From Hyphomicrobiales bacterium (GTDB lineage Bacteria > Pseudomonadota > Alphaproteobacteria > Rhizobiales > Kaistiaceae): DNA of 6,937 nt. The notes under the pieces were generated by a model, which saw only the letters and a list, made by a program, of their open reading frames with translations, made no database searches and was not told the DNA's origin. Positions 1 to 6,236 of the stretch are shown here, in pieces; position 1 is the first letter of the stretch; every line of letters begins with the position of its first letter. The stretch spans positions 1-6,937 of the forward strand of contig JAFKJZ010000136.1 of the NCBI GenBank assembly GCA_017305815.1. Reading direction: 5' to 3'. Position numbers and translations under genes: made by a program.

Positions 1-537
1 AGCGAGCACATGCAGCCGATCGAGACGGTGGTCGAGCAATTGCTGCAGCTCGGCCATAGGCGTATCGGCCTGATCACCGCTTCGCACAATATCCGTCCCG
101 GCCGCGACCGCGTCGCCGGCTTCAAGCGCGCGCTGGAAAAGGCCGGCGTGCCGATCGACGAATGGCTGATCCGCGCGCGGACGCAGAGCGCCGAGCGCGG
201 CATGGCCGAGACGCATGACCTTCTGACCGGCGCCAATCCGCCGACCGCCATCCTCGCCGCCGGCAGCGACATCTTCTATGGCGCGCTGAAGGCGGTTCGC
301 CTGCTCGGCCTGTCGATCCCGGACGACATTTCCTTCGTCGGCGCCGACGACGCGCTGCTCGGCGAGCTGGTCTATCCGCCGATTACCGTCATCGACCGCG
401 ATATGGTCGATGTCGGGAGGCAGGCGGCGGGCCTGCTGCTCGAGCGGCTGAAAGGGCTCGACGTGCCGCCGCGCCGGATCATGCTCGGCAGCGACGTGCT
501 GCTGCGCAGTTCGATTGCCGCGCCCAAAATTCGCTGA
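1..537 (+). CDS. LacI-family transcriptional regulator, C-terminal part (5' end outside window)
   Basis: The reading frame is open from base 1 to a TGA at 535-537 (178 residues visible), so the DNA-binding N-terminus is missing. An ATG at base 10 is internal, because residues before it already fit the family. What remains is most of the ligand-binding domain of LacI/GalR repressors, which resembles periplasmic sugar-binding proteins. Early in the fragment is a GHRRIGLI segment, then a RDRVAGFKRAL helix. In the middle is the 'PPTAILAAGSD' strand, followed by 'IPDDISFVGADD' and 'PPITVIDRD', and it ends with an RSS(I) strand that corresponds to the usual R-G-S close. These proteins are cytoplasmic, bind a small effector (often a sugar) and release or engage an operator. 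The effector and target cannot be read from this fragment. The gene converges on the dehydrogenase gene with only 2 bases between the stop codons. Family assignment is secure; specificity is unknown. Confidence 0.93.
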   Translation, partial: SEHMQPIETVVEQLLQLGHRRIGLITASHNIRPGRDRVAGFKRALEKAGVPIDEWLIRARTQSAERGMAETHDLLTGANPPTAILAAGSDIFYGALKAVRLLGLSIPDDISFVGADDALLGELVYPPITVIDRDMVDVGRQAAGLLLERLKGLDVPPRRIMLGSDVLLRSSIAAPKIR

Positions 538-539
538 CC

Positions 540-3407
540 TCAGGCGGCCCTCAGGCCGGCGGCGATCGCGGCCATCGGATGCGACGCCTTCGTCTCCGAC
601 AGGCGACCGACCTGGCAGCGGCAGGAAAAGCCGGTGGCGAGCACGGATGTTTCGTCGGCGAGCGCCGGCGCCCACGAGGCGTCGAACAGCGCCCGGCTCA
701 CCGCCTGCTGGCGCTGCTCGTGCCCGAACAGGCCCGACATGCCGCAGCAGCCGGTCTGTGTCGGCCGCACCGCGAGGCCGACAGCCGCGAACACTTCCTG
801 CCATTGCTTGAGCGCCTGCGGGACCGCCGAGGCCTCGGTGCAATGGACCATCAGCTTAGGCGCGCGCGCGCTCGATGATGCCTTCGGCCAGGGATCGCCG
901 GCCGTGAGGCGCTGGCGCAGGAATTCCTGCACCAGCAGTACCTGCGGCATGGAAGGCGCCACCTCGCGGAACTCGCTGCGGGTCATCAGCACGAAGGCGG
1001 GATCGACCCCGATCAGGGGGCGACCGGTCTTCTCCAGTTCGTTGAGCGCCGCGATCTGTCGGCTGGCCAGTCGCGTGAAGCGCTTGCGCATGCCCTTCAC
1101 ATGCGCCGCCTTGGAGCCGGGCGGCAGCGTCACGATGACCGGCCGGTAGCCGAGCGCCGCTAGCCCGTCGCAGACCGCGGCGACCGCTTCCGTGTCGAAG
1201 GTGGCGGTGAACGCATCCTCCAGCACCAGCACGACCTCTTCGTGGGTCGGGATCGCATCGTCGTGGCGGAAGACGGGATGACCGAGCTGGCGGAGCCCTC
1301 GTGCGGAAATCGCCGGCAGGTCGACGAAGCCGAGCAGCGGCGCCGCCAGCCGGTAGGCCAGCGGGGCCAGGCGGCGGGCGAGCGGCCGCGTCGCCGCGAT
1401 GAACGGCGCCAGCGCCTCGACGGCCGCGGCGGCGTGGTCGCGCAGCGGCCGGCGCCGCGTTGCGTGATAGGCTTCGAGGAAGCGCGATTTCAGCATCGGG
1501 ATGCTGACATGGGCCGGGCAGGCGCTGCCGCATGCGTTGCAGCCGAGGCAGCTGTCGAGCGCGGCATGGGCGTCGGCCGCGATCTTGTCGCGTTCGGCTT
1601 CGCCGGCCGCCTCGGCCTGGCGCCAGCGCCGCACGATCTCGGCGCGCCCCTTGGGCGACTGCGTGAGGTCGCGCGTCGCCTTGAAGGACGGGCAGATCGG
1701 CACCGTCTTGCTGTAGTTGAGGCAGGAGGCGTTGCCGTTGCAGTGGAAGGCCGGTTCGAACGGCAGGTCGGCCGGTGCGTTGCCCTGGCGGAACGGCATG
1801 TCGACGATGCCGATCGGCCGGCGTGAGACGGTGACAAGCTTGCCGGGATTGAAGCGCTCCTGCGGGTCGAAGGCGTGCTTGATCCGCTGCAGGGCGGCAT
1901 AGGCGACCGGTCCGACATAGTCCGGCAGGTAGGCGCCGCGAATGCCCTTGCCGTGCTCGCCCCAGAAGATGCCGCCATGCCGCGTGCAGAGCGCGTAGAC
2001 GGCGTCGGAGATGGCCTTGAAGGTCGCCTGGTCGGCCTTGTCGTCGAGGTCGAGGGCCGGGCGGACATGCAGGCAGCCGACATCGATATGGCCATAGATG
2101 CCATAGCGCAGGTCGTGCTCCTTCATGATCGCGTCGAAGCCCTCGACGAAGGCGACGAGGTTTTCGACCGGAACGACGCAATCCTCGACGAATGCGACCG
2201 GGCGGCGGGCACCCTCGCGCTTTCCGAGCAGGCCGACGGCGGCGGCTCGGGTCGACCACAGCCTGGCGCTGTCGGCGGCGTCGCGGGCGCGATAGCTGCC
2301 GATGACGCCGGGAAGCGTCGCCGCGTCGGCGGTCAGCCTGCCGACGGCGGCGTCGAGCGCATTCGCGTCCTCGCCGACGAACTCGACGAACAGGTAGGAG
2401 ATGCGGTCGTCCGCCTCGCCGCGGATGGCGGGCGGCAGGCTGTCCATCAGGCCGGCTTCGCGGGCGAGCCGCTGCACCCAGTCGTCCATGATCTCGATCG
2501 CCAGCGGCTCGTGGCGGAGCAGCGGCGTTCCGGCCGCCAGCGCGGCGGCGAAATGGTCGAAGCCGATGACGACGAGGCGCTTGTGCCGCGGCAGCGGCGT
2601 CAGCTTCAGTCGGATGCGGGTCGCCAGCCCCAGCGTGCCCTCGGCGCCGAGCAGCAGCCGCCACCATTCGAGCCGGTCCGGCGCCGGGCGGGCGCGCTCA
2701 AGGTCGTAGCCGGTGAAGCGCCGCGAGATCCGTGGCGTGTTCTCGATCAGCGCGTCGCGGCCGGCGTCGCAGGCCTCTGCCACCGCCTCCAGCATCGGCG
2801 CGGCCCAGTCGGGCGGGGCGGCGAGGCTGTCGAGGACGCGGCCGCCATCGACGACCAGTTCGAGGCCGAGCACGTTGTCGCTGGTCTTGCCGTAGATGCG
2901 CGAGCCCTTGCCAGAGGCGTCTGTGCTGATCATGCCGCCGATGGTGCAGCGGTTCGAGGTCGAGGTGTTGGGCGCGAAGAACAGGCCAGTATGGGCGATC
3001 GCGGCATTCAGTTCGTCGAGCACGATGCCCGGCTCGACCTCGACCCAGCTCTCGGCCTCGTTCAGCGCCAGGATGCGTGTCATGAAGCGCTGGAAATTGA
3101 CGATGATGCCGCGGTTCAGGCTCTGGCCGTTGGTGCCGGTGCCGCCGCCGCGCGCGGTGATCGGCATGCGGCGGAACTCGTCCCGGTCGGCGACCGCGAG
3201 CAGGGTGGCGACATCGGCGGCGTCGCGCGGTGCGACGATCAGGTCGGGCTCGATCTCGTAGACGCTGTTGTCGGTCGACATGGCGGCGCGGGCGGCATGG
3301 TCGTGCGCGATCTCGCCGCGAAAGCCGGCGGCGCGGAGCGCGGCGTCGAAGCTGGTGAAGGCGCTGGCGCTGGCCGAGGCGCAGTCCTTCACGCGCGCCG
3401 CCGACAT
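540..3407 (-). CDS. FAD-binding and [4Fe-4S] D-2-hydroxyacid dehydrogenase, YdiJ type
   Basis: With the ATG at 3407 the protein is 955 residues (E. coli YdiJ is about 1,018) and matches YdiJ along its whole length as I recall it. Domains in order: an N-terminal helix and the MSTDNS segment (43-48); the FAD-binding PP-loop ARGGGTGTNG (86-95); GAEGTLG (254-260); the FAD-oxidase C-terminal domain with GHIDVGCLHVRP (439-450), WGEHGKG (482-488) and RFNPGK (518-523); an iron-sulphur region with C556, C562, C572 and then Cx2Cx2CxxxCP (C620, C623, C626, C630); and a cysteine-rich CCG domain with GCCGMSG (886-892) and C929/C931. There is no signal peptide or membrane segment. The family oxidises D-2-hydroxyacids; YdiJ has been linked to D-2-hydroxyglutarate and related enzymes to D-lactate. 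The exact substrate here is inference. The start is uncertain. An in-frame GTG at 3392 and the ATG at 3281 are alternatives, but starting at 3281 would drop the conserved SFDAAL...GFRGE helix. A GGAGGG lies 13 bases before the 3407 ATG, which is rather far. The open frame continues to 3791 only as antisense to the LysR gene. Confidence 0.93.
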   Translation of the reverse strand: MSAARVKDCASASASAFTSFDAALRAAGFRGEIAHDHAARAAMSTDNSVYEIEPDLIVAPRDAADVATLLAVADRDEFRRMPITARGGGTGTNGQSLNRGIIVNFQRFMTRILALNEAESWVEVEPGIVLDELNAAIAHTGLFFAPNTSTSNRCTIGGMISTDASGKGSRIYGKTSDNVLGLELVVDGGRVLDSLAAPPDWAAPMLEAVAEACDAGRDALIENTPRISRRFTGYDLERARPAPDRLEWWRLLLGAEGTLGLATRIRLKLTPLPRHKRLVVIGFDHFAAALAAGTPLLRHEPLAIEIMDDWVQRLAREAGLMDSLPPAIRGEADDRISYLFVEFVGEDANALDAAVGRLTADAATLPGVIGSYRARDAADSARLWSTRAAAVGLLGKREGARRPVAFVEDCVVPVENLVAFVEGFDAIMKEHDLRYGIYGHIDVGCLHVRPALDLDDKADQATFKAISDAVYALCTRHGGIFWGEHGKGIRGAYLPDYVGPVAYAALQRIKHAFDPQERFNPGKLVTVSRRPIGIVDMPFRQGNAPADLPFEPAFHCNGNASCLNYSKTVPICPSFKATRDLTQSPKGRAEIVRRWRQAEAAGEAERDKIAADAHAALDSCLGCNACGSACPAHVSIPMLKSRFLEAYHATRRRPLRDHAAAAVEALAPFIAATRPLARRLAPLAYRLAAPLLGFVDLPAISARGLRQLGHPVFRHDDAIPTHEEVVLVLEDAFTATFDTEAVAAVCDGLAALGYRPVIVTLPPGSKAAHVKGMRKRFTRLASRQIAALNELEKTGRPLIGVDPAFVLMTRSEFREVAPSMPQVLLVQEFLRQRLTAGDPWPKASSSARAPKLMVHCTEASAVPQALKQWQEVFAAVGLAVRPTQTGCCGMSGLFGHEQRQQAVSRALFDASWAPALADETSVLATGFSCRCQVGRLSETKASHPMAAIAAGLRAA
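3280..3407. other. Head-to-head overlap of the dehydrogenase and LysR 5' ends
   Basis: The divergent dehydrogenase (minus) and LysR (plus) genes share this stretch when each is given its preferred start. The YdiJ-type homology, read toward its N-terminus, is recognisable up to the Phe/Ser codons at 3348-3353. The LysR homology begins at the Leu codon at 3352-3354. The two homologies therefore meet almost to the base, and beyond this point each frame is low-complexity antisense of the other gene. CATG at 3279-3282 supplies an ATG on both strands. If the dehydrogenase began at 3281 and LysR at GTG 3355, a 73-base gap would remain, at the cost of conserved dehydrogenase residues. This looks like loss of an intergenic region or an unusual true overlap. 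Confidence 0.6.
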
Positions 3408-4230
3408 GCTGGGGATCGTGCCCTCCGCTCTCACCGAGACGATCAAGCAGATCGAGGCGGATGGCGGCGTCCGCCTGTTCGACCGCGACGCGCGGCCGGT
3501 GACGCCGACCGAGGCGGGTCGGGAATTCCTCGTCGCCGCGCGCCGCGTCGTCTCCGATTTCGAGGCGGCGCTGCACGATTTGCGCCGGGTCGGCGGCGTC
3601 GAGCGTGGCGCGGTGACCGTGGCGGCGGCGCCTTCCGTCGTGCTGTTCCATCTCGCGCCGGCGCTGACGCGCTTCCGCGCCGCGCATCCGGCCGTCGAGG
3701 TCACGGTACATGACGACATCGCTGAGCGGGTCGGTTCGCTGGTGCTGGAGCGGGTGGCGGATTTCGGCATCGCCGAGCCCTGGCACGTCACCGATCAGCT
3801 TTCCTACGAACCGTTCCATGTCGATCCGTTCGTGCTGGTCTGCCATCGCGATCATCCGCTCGCCGGGCGCGCCGCCGTCGATCTCGCCGAAATCCCGGCC
3901 GGCGAGGTGATCTCGCTCGATCAGCATACCGGCACCGGCAAGCTGATCGCGGCCGCGCCCGAAATCCCGCCCGCCTTCCGCGCCGGGCCGCTCAGGGCAC
4001 ATGGCACGATCGCGCAGCTGACGATGATCTCGCAGGGCATGGGCGTGGCGCTGATGCCGAAGCTCGCCGCCTCTGTGCTGCAGAGCCCGGCGGTGCGCCG
4101 GGTGGGCTTGCGCGACGTCTCTTTGCGCCGCACGCTCTGCATCGTCACCAGGGCCCGGATCGGGCTCTCGCCAGCGGCTGAGGCGCTGCTCGATTGCCTC
4201 CGGCCGCTCGGATCGATCGATCAGGACTGA
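3280..4230 (+). CDS. LysR-type transcriptional regulator
   Basis: With the ATG at 3280 the protein has 316 residues (LysR proteins are usually about 300). The winged helix-turn-helix is clear: LVKALALAEAQSFTRAAD (25-42) aligns with the family's 'LRYFVAVAEELSFTRAAE', followed by SALTETIKQIEADGGVRLFDR and the PVTPTEAG wing. A linker helix and a LysR-substrate domain (about residue 111 to 310) follow, with the usual 'GMGVALMPK' segment near the end. These regulators are tetrameric and cytoplasmic, and usually activate a nearby gene when bound to a pathway metabolite. The start is uncertain. A TTG at 3268, the ATG at 3280 and a GTG at 3355 are all in frame, and none has a convincing ribosome-binding site. 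GTG 3355 would cut into the first helix, while the earlier starts add about 24 unfamiliar residues that are antisense to the dehydrogenase gene. The amidohydrolase unit lies 196 bases downstream in the same direction and is the most likely target (inference). Confidence 0.9.
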   Translation: MAARAAWSCAISPRKPAARSAASKLVKALALAEAQSFTRAADMLGIVPSALTETIKQIEADGGVRLFDRDARPVTPTEAGREFLVAARRVVSDFEAALHDLRRVGGVERGAVTVAAAPSVVLFHLAPALTRFRAAHPAVEVTVHDDIAERVGSLVLERVADFGIAEPWHVTDQLSYEPFHVDPFVLVCHRDHPLAGRAAVDLAEIPAGEVISLDQHTGTGKLIAAAPEIPPAFRAGPLRAHGTIAQLTMISQGMGVALMPKLAASVLQSPAVRRVGLRDVSLRRTLCIVTRARIGLSPAAEALLDCLRPLGSIDQD

Positions 4231-4252
4231 TTTTTCGAAGAATGGGCGTCGG

Positions 4253-4300
4253 CGAGGACGAAATCGCCGCGATCGCGTCCTTCAATTCCGTCCGTCCTCG
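4253..4300. repeat. Inverted repeat in the LysR-amidohydrolase gap
   Basis: CGAGGACG (4253-4260) and CGTCCTCG (4293-4300) are perfect 8-base inverted arms around a 32-base interior. That interior contains the 10-base palindrome CGCGATCGCG (4268-4277). The element lies after the LysR stop and before the AT-rich stretch ahead of the amidohydrolase gene. It could be a regulator binding site, part of a leader hairpin or, less likely, a weak LysR terminator, since no T-run follows the right arm. The repeat is seen directly; the role is a guess. Confidence 0.4.
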
Positions 4301-4320
4301 TTCAAAGCGGAGCAAGGAAG

Positions 4321-4375
4321 GTCTTGTTGTTAATGGAGATTGAGCTCGGATTATTGTTTGAACTCATATGAATTT
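4321..4375 (+). promoter_or_regulatory. AT-rich promoter-like stretch upstream of the amidohydrolase unit
   Basis: The base composition drops sharply in GC here compared with everything around it. The stretch contains several -35-like hexamers (TTGTTG at 4324, TTGTTA at 4327, TTGAGC at 4340) and -10-like hexamers (TATTGT at 4352, TATGAA at 4367). No pair has both good matches and ideal spacing, so I do not name one promoter. The location, 50 to 105 bases before the amidohydrolase start and downstream of the LysR gene, is right for the promoter of the three-gene unit. Confidence 0.35.
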
Positions 4376-4415
4376 CCGTGTAGTGGACGAAGGCTGCCTG
4401 ACCAAATGCACGCAT

Positions 4416-4420
4416 GGAGA
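4416..4420 (+). promoter_or_regulatory. Ribosome-binding site that fixes the amidohydrolase start
   Basis: GGAGA lies 6 bases before the ATG at 4427. This decides for that ATG over the in-frame TTG at 4340, whose extra 29 residues do not resemble the family. Confidence 0.7.
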
Positions 4421-4426
4421 AGCGCG

Positions 4427-5620
4427 ATGTCCCACGATCCCGTCTCGGCGCAGCCGAAGGGCAAGCTCGTCATTCGCAACATCGGATTGGTGCTGAGCGG
4501 CGCCATGGAGAATCCGATCCTCGATGCGGATACGATCATTGCCGTCGACGGCAAGATCGCGGCCATCGGACGCGCCAAGGATCTCGACGTGGACCAGGCC
4601 GATCAGGTGATCGACGCCAACCAGGCGGTCGTGGCGCCGGGCCTGATCGACAGCCATGTCCATCCCGTCGCGGGTGACTGGACGCCGCGCCAGAGCCAGC
4701 TGAACTGGATCGACAGCACCATGCATGGTGGCGTGACCACCATGATCTCGGCCGGTGAGGTGCATACGCCCGGCCGTCCGACCGATATCGTCGGCCTGAA
4801 GGCGCTCGCCATCGCCGCGCAGCGTACCTTCACCGCCTTCCGTCCCGGCGGCGTCAAGATCCATGCCGGCGCGCCGATCATCGAGCAGGGCATGGTCGAG
4901 CAGGATTTCAAGGACCTCGCCGACGCAGGCGTGCGTCTTCTGGGCGAGATCGGCCTCGGCAGCGTCAAGGATGGAGAAACGTCCGGCAAGATGGTGGCCT
5001 GGGCGCGCAAATACGGCATCCAGTCGACCATCCACACCGGCGGCCCCTCCGTTCCGGGCTCGGGCCTGATCGGCGCCGACGTGGTTCTGGCGGCCGGCAC
5101 CGACGTCGTCGGCCACATCAATGGCGGCCACACCGCGCTGCCGGATCGCGAGATCCGCTGCATCTGCGAGGGCTGCAAGGCCGGCCTCGAGATCGTTCAC
5201 AACGGCAATGAGCGCGCGGCGCTGTTCGCGCTGCGCACGGCGCGCGAGATGGGTGAGATGGAGCGCGTCATCCTCGGCACCGACGGCCCCGCCGGCTCGG
5301 GCGTGCAGCCGCTCGGCATCCTCCGCATGGTGTCGCTGCTCTCCTCGCTCGGCGATGTGCCGGCCGAGATCGCGATCTGCTTCGCCACCGGCAACACGGC
5401 GCGCATGCGCAGCCTCGACTGCGGCCTGATCGAAGTCGGCCGTCCCGCCGATTTCGTCTTCCTCGCCAAGGCGATGCATTCGGCCGGCCGCGACATGCTC
5501 GACAGCATCCAGCTCGGCGACCTGCCGGGCGTCGGCATGATCGTCATCGACGGCATCGTCCGCTCCGGCCGCAGCCGCAACACGCCGCCGGCCGAGCGCC
5601 TGCCCTTCGTCTGCAACTGA
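4427..5620 (+). CDS. Enamidase-like metal-dependent amidohydrolase
   Basis: A 397-residue cytoplasmic enzyme of the amidohydrolase superfamily, very close in length and sequence to Eubacterium barkeri enamidase (about 385 residues). That enzyme hydrolyses the ring amide of 6-oxo-1,4,5,6-tetrahydronicotinate, giving 2-formylglutarate and ammonia. An N-terminal beta-sandwich part (about 13-70) leads into the TIM barrel. All expected ligands of a binuclear metal centre are visible: H77 and H79 (DSHVHP), E174 (GEIGLG, a carboxylate in place of the lysine used by many relatives), H203 (IHTGG), H230 (GHINGG) and D286 (GTDGP). Other shared stretches are MISAG (106-110), PGRP (115-118), PLGILR (295-300), FATGN (319-323) and, near the end, SRNTPPAER (383-391). 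The start is set by a GGAGA 6 bases before the ATG. The gene is the first of a three-gene unit, 31 bases ahead of the first AA_synth gene. The family call is strong. Identical substrate is inference, since no other nicotinate-pathway gene is in view; related cyclic enamides or lactams are possible. Confidence 0.9.
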   Translation: MSHDPVSAQPKGKLVIRNIGLVLSGAMENPILDADTIIAVDGKIAAIGRAKDLDVDQADQVIDANQAVVAPGLIDSHVHPVAGDWTPRQSQLNWIDSTMHGGVTTMISAGEVHTPGRPTDIVGLKALAIAAQRTFTAFRPGGVKIHAGAPIIEQGMVEQDFKDLADAGVRLLGEIGLGSVKDGETSGKMVAWARKYGIQSTIHTGGPSVPGSGLIGADVVLAAGTDVVGHINGGHTALPDREIRCICEGCKAGLEIVHNGNERAALFALRTAREMGEMERVILGTDGPAGSGVQPLGILRMVSLLSSLGDVPAEIAICFATGNTARMRSLDCGLIEVGRPADFVFLAKAMHSAGRDMLDSIQLGDLPGVGMIVIDGIVRSGRSRNTPPAERLPFVCN

Positions 5621-5651
5621 TCCACGCGTCCGCCCACCCCAGGAGCTTCAC

Positions 5652-6236
5652 ATGACCGATGTCGTCGTCCGGAAATTCCTTCTCCGCATCGAGGAGATCT
5701 TTCACGAGGGCGGACCCGTTTCCGCCAATCCGCCGCGTCGCGGCACGATCATGGCGGTCATCAAGAACCCCTATGCCGGCCGTTATGTCGAAGACATCAC
5801 CGGGCTGATGGAAGACCTGAAGCCGCTCGGTCTGCAGATGTCGAAGCGCCTGCTCGAAGCGCTGGGCGGCGATGCCTCCGCGATCGAGGGCTATGGCAAG
5901 GGCGCCATCGTCGGCGAGGGCGGCGAACTCGAGCACGGCGCTCTCTGGCACGTCCCCGGCGGCTACGCCATGCGCGAACTGCTCGGCGAAGCCAAGGCGA
6001 TCGTCCCCTCGACCAAGAAGGTCGGCGGCGTCGGCGCGGCGATCGACATTCCGATCACCCATGTCAACGCCTCCTATGTCCGCAGCCATTTCGACGCGAT
6101 CGAGGTCAACGTCCCCGATGCGCCGCGTGCCGACGAGATGGTCGTGATCCTCGCCATGACCACGGGCTCGCGCGTGCATGCCCGCGTCGGCGGCTTGGCC
6201 GTGGCAGACATCAAGGGCGAGGACGGCCTGCGATGA
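5652..6236 (+). CDS. AA_synth (DUF1185, BB2672-like) family protein, first paralog
   Basis: A 194-residue soluble protein with the full AA_synth signature: KNPYAGRYVED (38-48), YGKGAIVG (81-88), GELEH (91-95), VPSTKK (118-123), VRSHFDAIE (143-151), VPDAPRADEM (154-163) and ARVGGL (177-182). The family is named 'amino acid synthesis', but to my knowledge no reaction is established; a structural superfamily (BB2672-like) is defined. The ATG at 5652 follows AGGAG at 5641-5645 with 6-base spacing, a very good ribosome-binding site. Compared with the next gene it keeps the NPYAGRY segment but differs around residues 98-111, where it reads LWHVPGGYAMRELL in place of an IMHPKLGAPFR-like stretch. Its position right after the amidohydrolase suggests a role in the same pathway, such as acting on the substrate or product, or forming a complex. 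That role is inference. Family assignment is firm, function unknown. Confidence 0.9.
   Translation: MTDVVVRKFLLRIEEIFHEGGPVSANPPRRGTIMAVIKNPYAGRYVEDITGLMEDLKPLGLQMSKRLLEALGGDASAIEGYGKGAIVGEGGELEHGALWHVPGGYAMRELLGEAKAIVPSTKKVGGVGAAIDIPITHVNASYVRSHFDAIEVNVPDAPRADEMVVILAMTTGSRVHARVGGLAVADIKGEDGLR

Noticed and set aside
856..2667. A 603-residue Arg/Ala-rich open frame on the minus strand
   Set aside because: It is an alternative frame of the dehydrogenase gene with the repetitive Arg/Ala/Pro composition typical of frame-shifted high-GC DNA.
1875..3713. A 612-residue open frame on the plus strand
   Set aside because: It lies mostly opposite the well-supported dehydrogenase gene, has shadow-like composition and no recognisable domain.
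3408..3791. Extension of the dehydrogenase frame by 128 residues to a GTG at 3791
   Set aside because: The extra residues are low-complexity Ser/Thr/Arg/Ala text antisense to the conserved LysR domain, with no resemblance to the family. Open frames on the opposite strand are common at this GC content.
4211..4222. GATCGATCGATC palindrome at the end of the LysR gene, followed nearby by TTTTT, as a terminator
   Set aside because: The repeat is inside the coding sequence, forms only a weak stem with no loop, and is separated from the T-run. A terminator is not supported.
4340..4426. N-terminal extension of the amidohydrolase from a TTG at 4340
   Set aside because: The added 29 residues do not fit the family and overlap the promoter-like stretch. 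The ATG at 4427 has a good ribosome-binding site and gives the expected length.
4364..5479. A 371-residue open frame opposite the amidohydrolase
   Set aside because: It is antisense to a gene with complete catalytic residues and has no family resemblance or ribosome-binding site.
4427..5620. Dihydroorotase, hydantoinase or imidazolonepropionase as the amidohydrolase identity
   Set aside because: The bridging ligand is a glutamate (E174) in a GEIGLG setting and the PLGILR and SRNTPPA stretches match enamidase. Hydantoinase and dihydroorotase use a carboxylated lysine.
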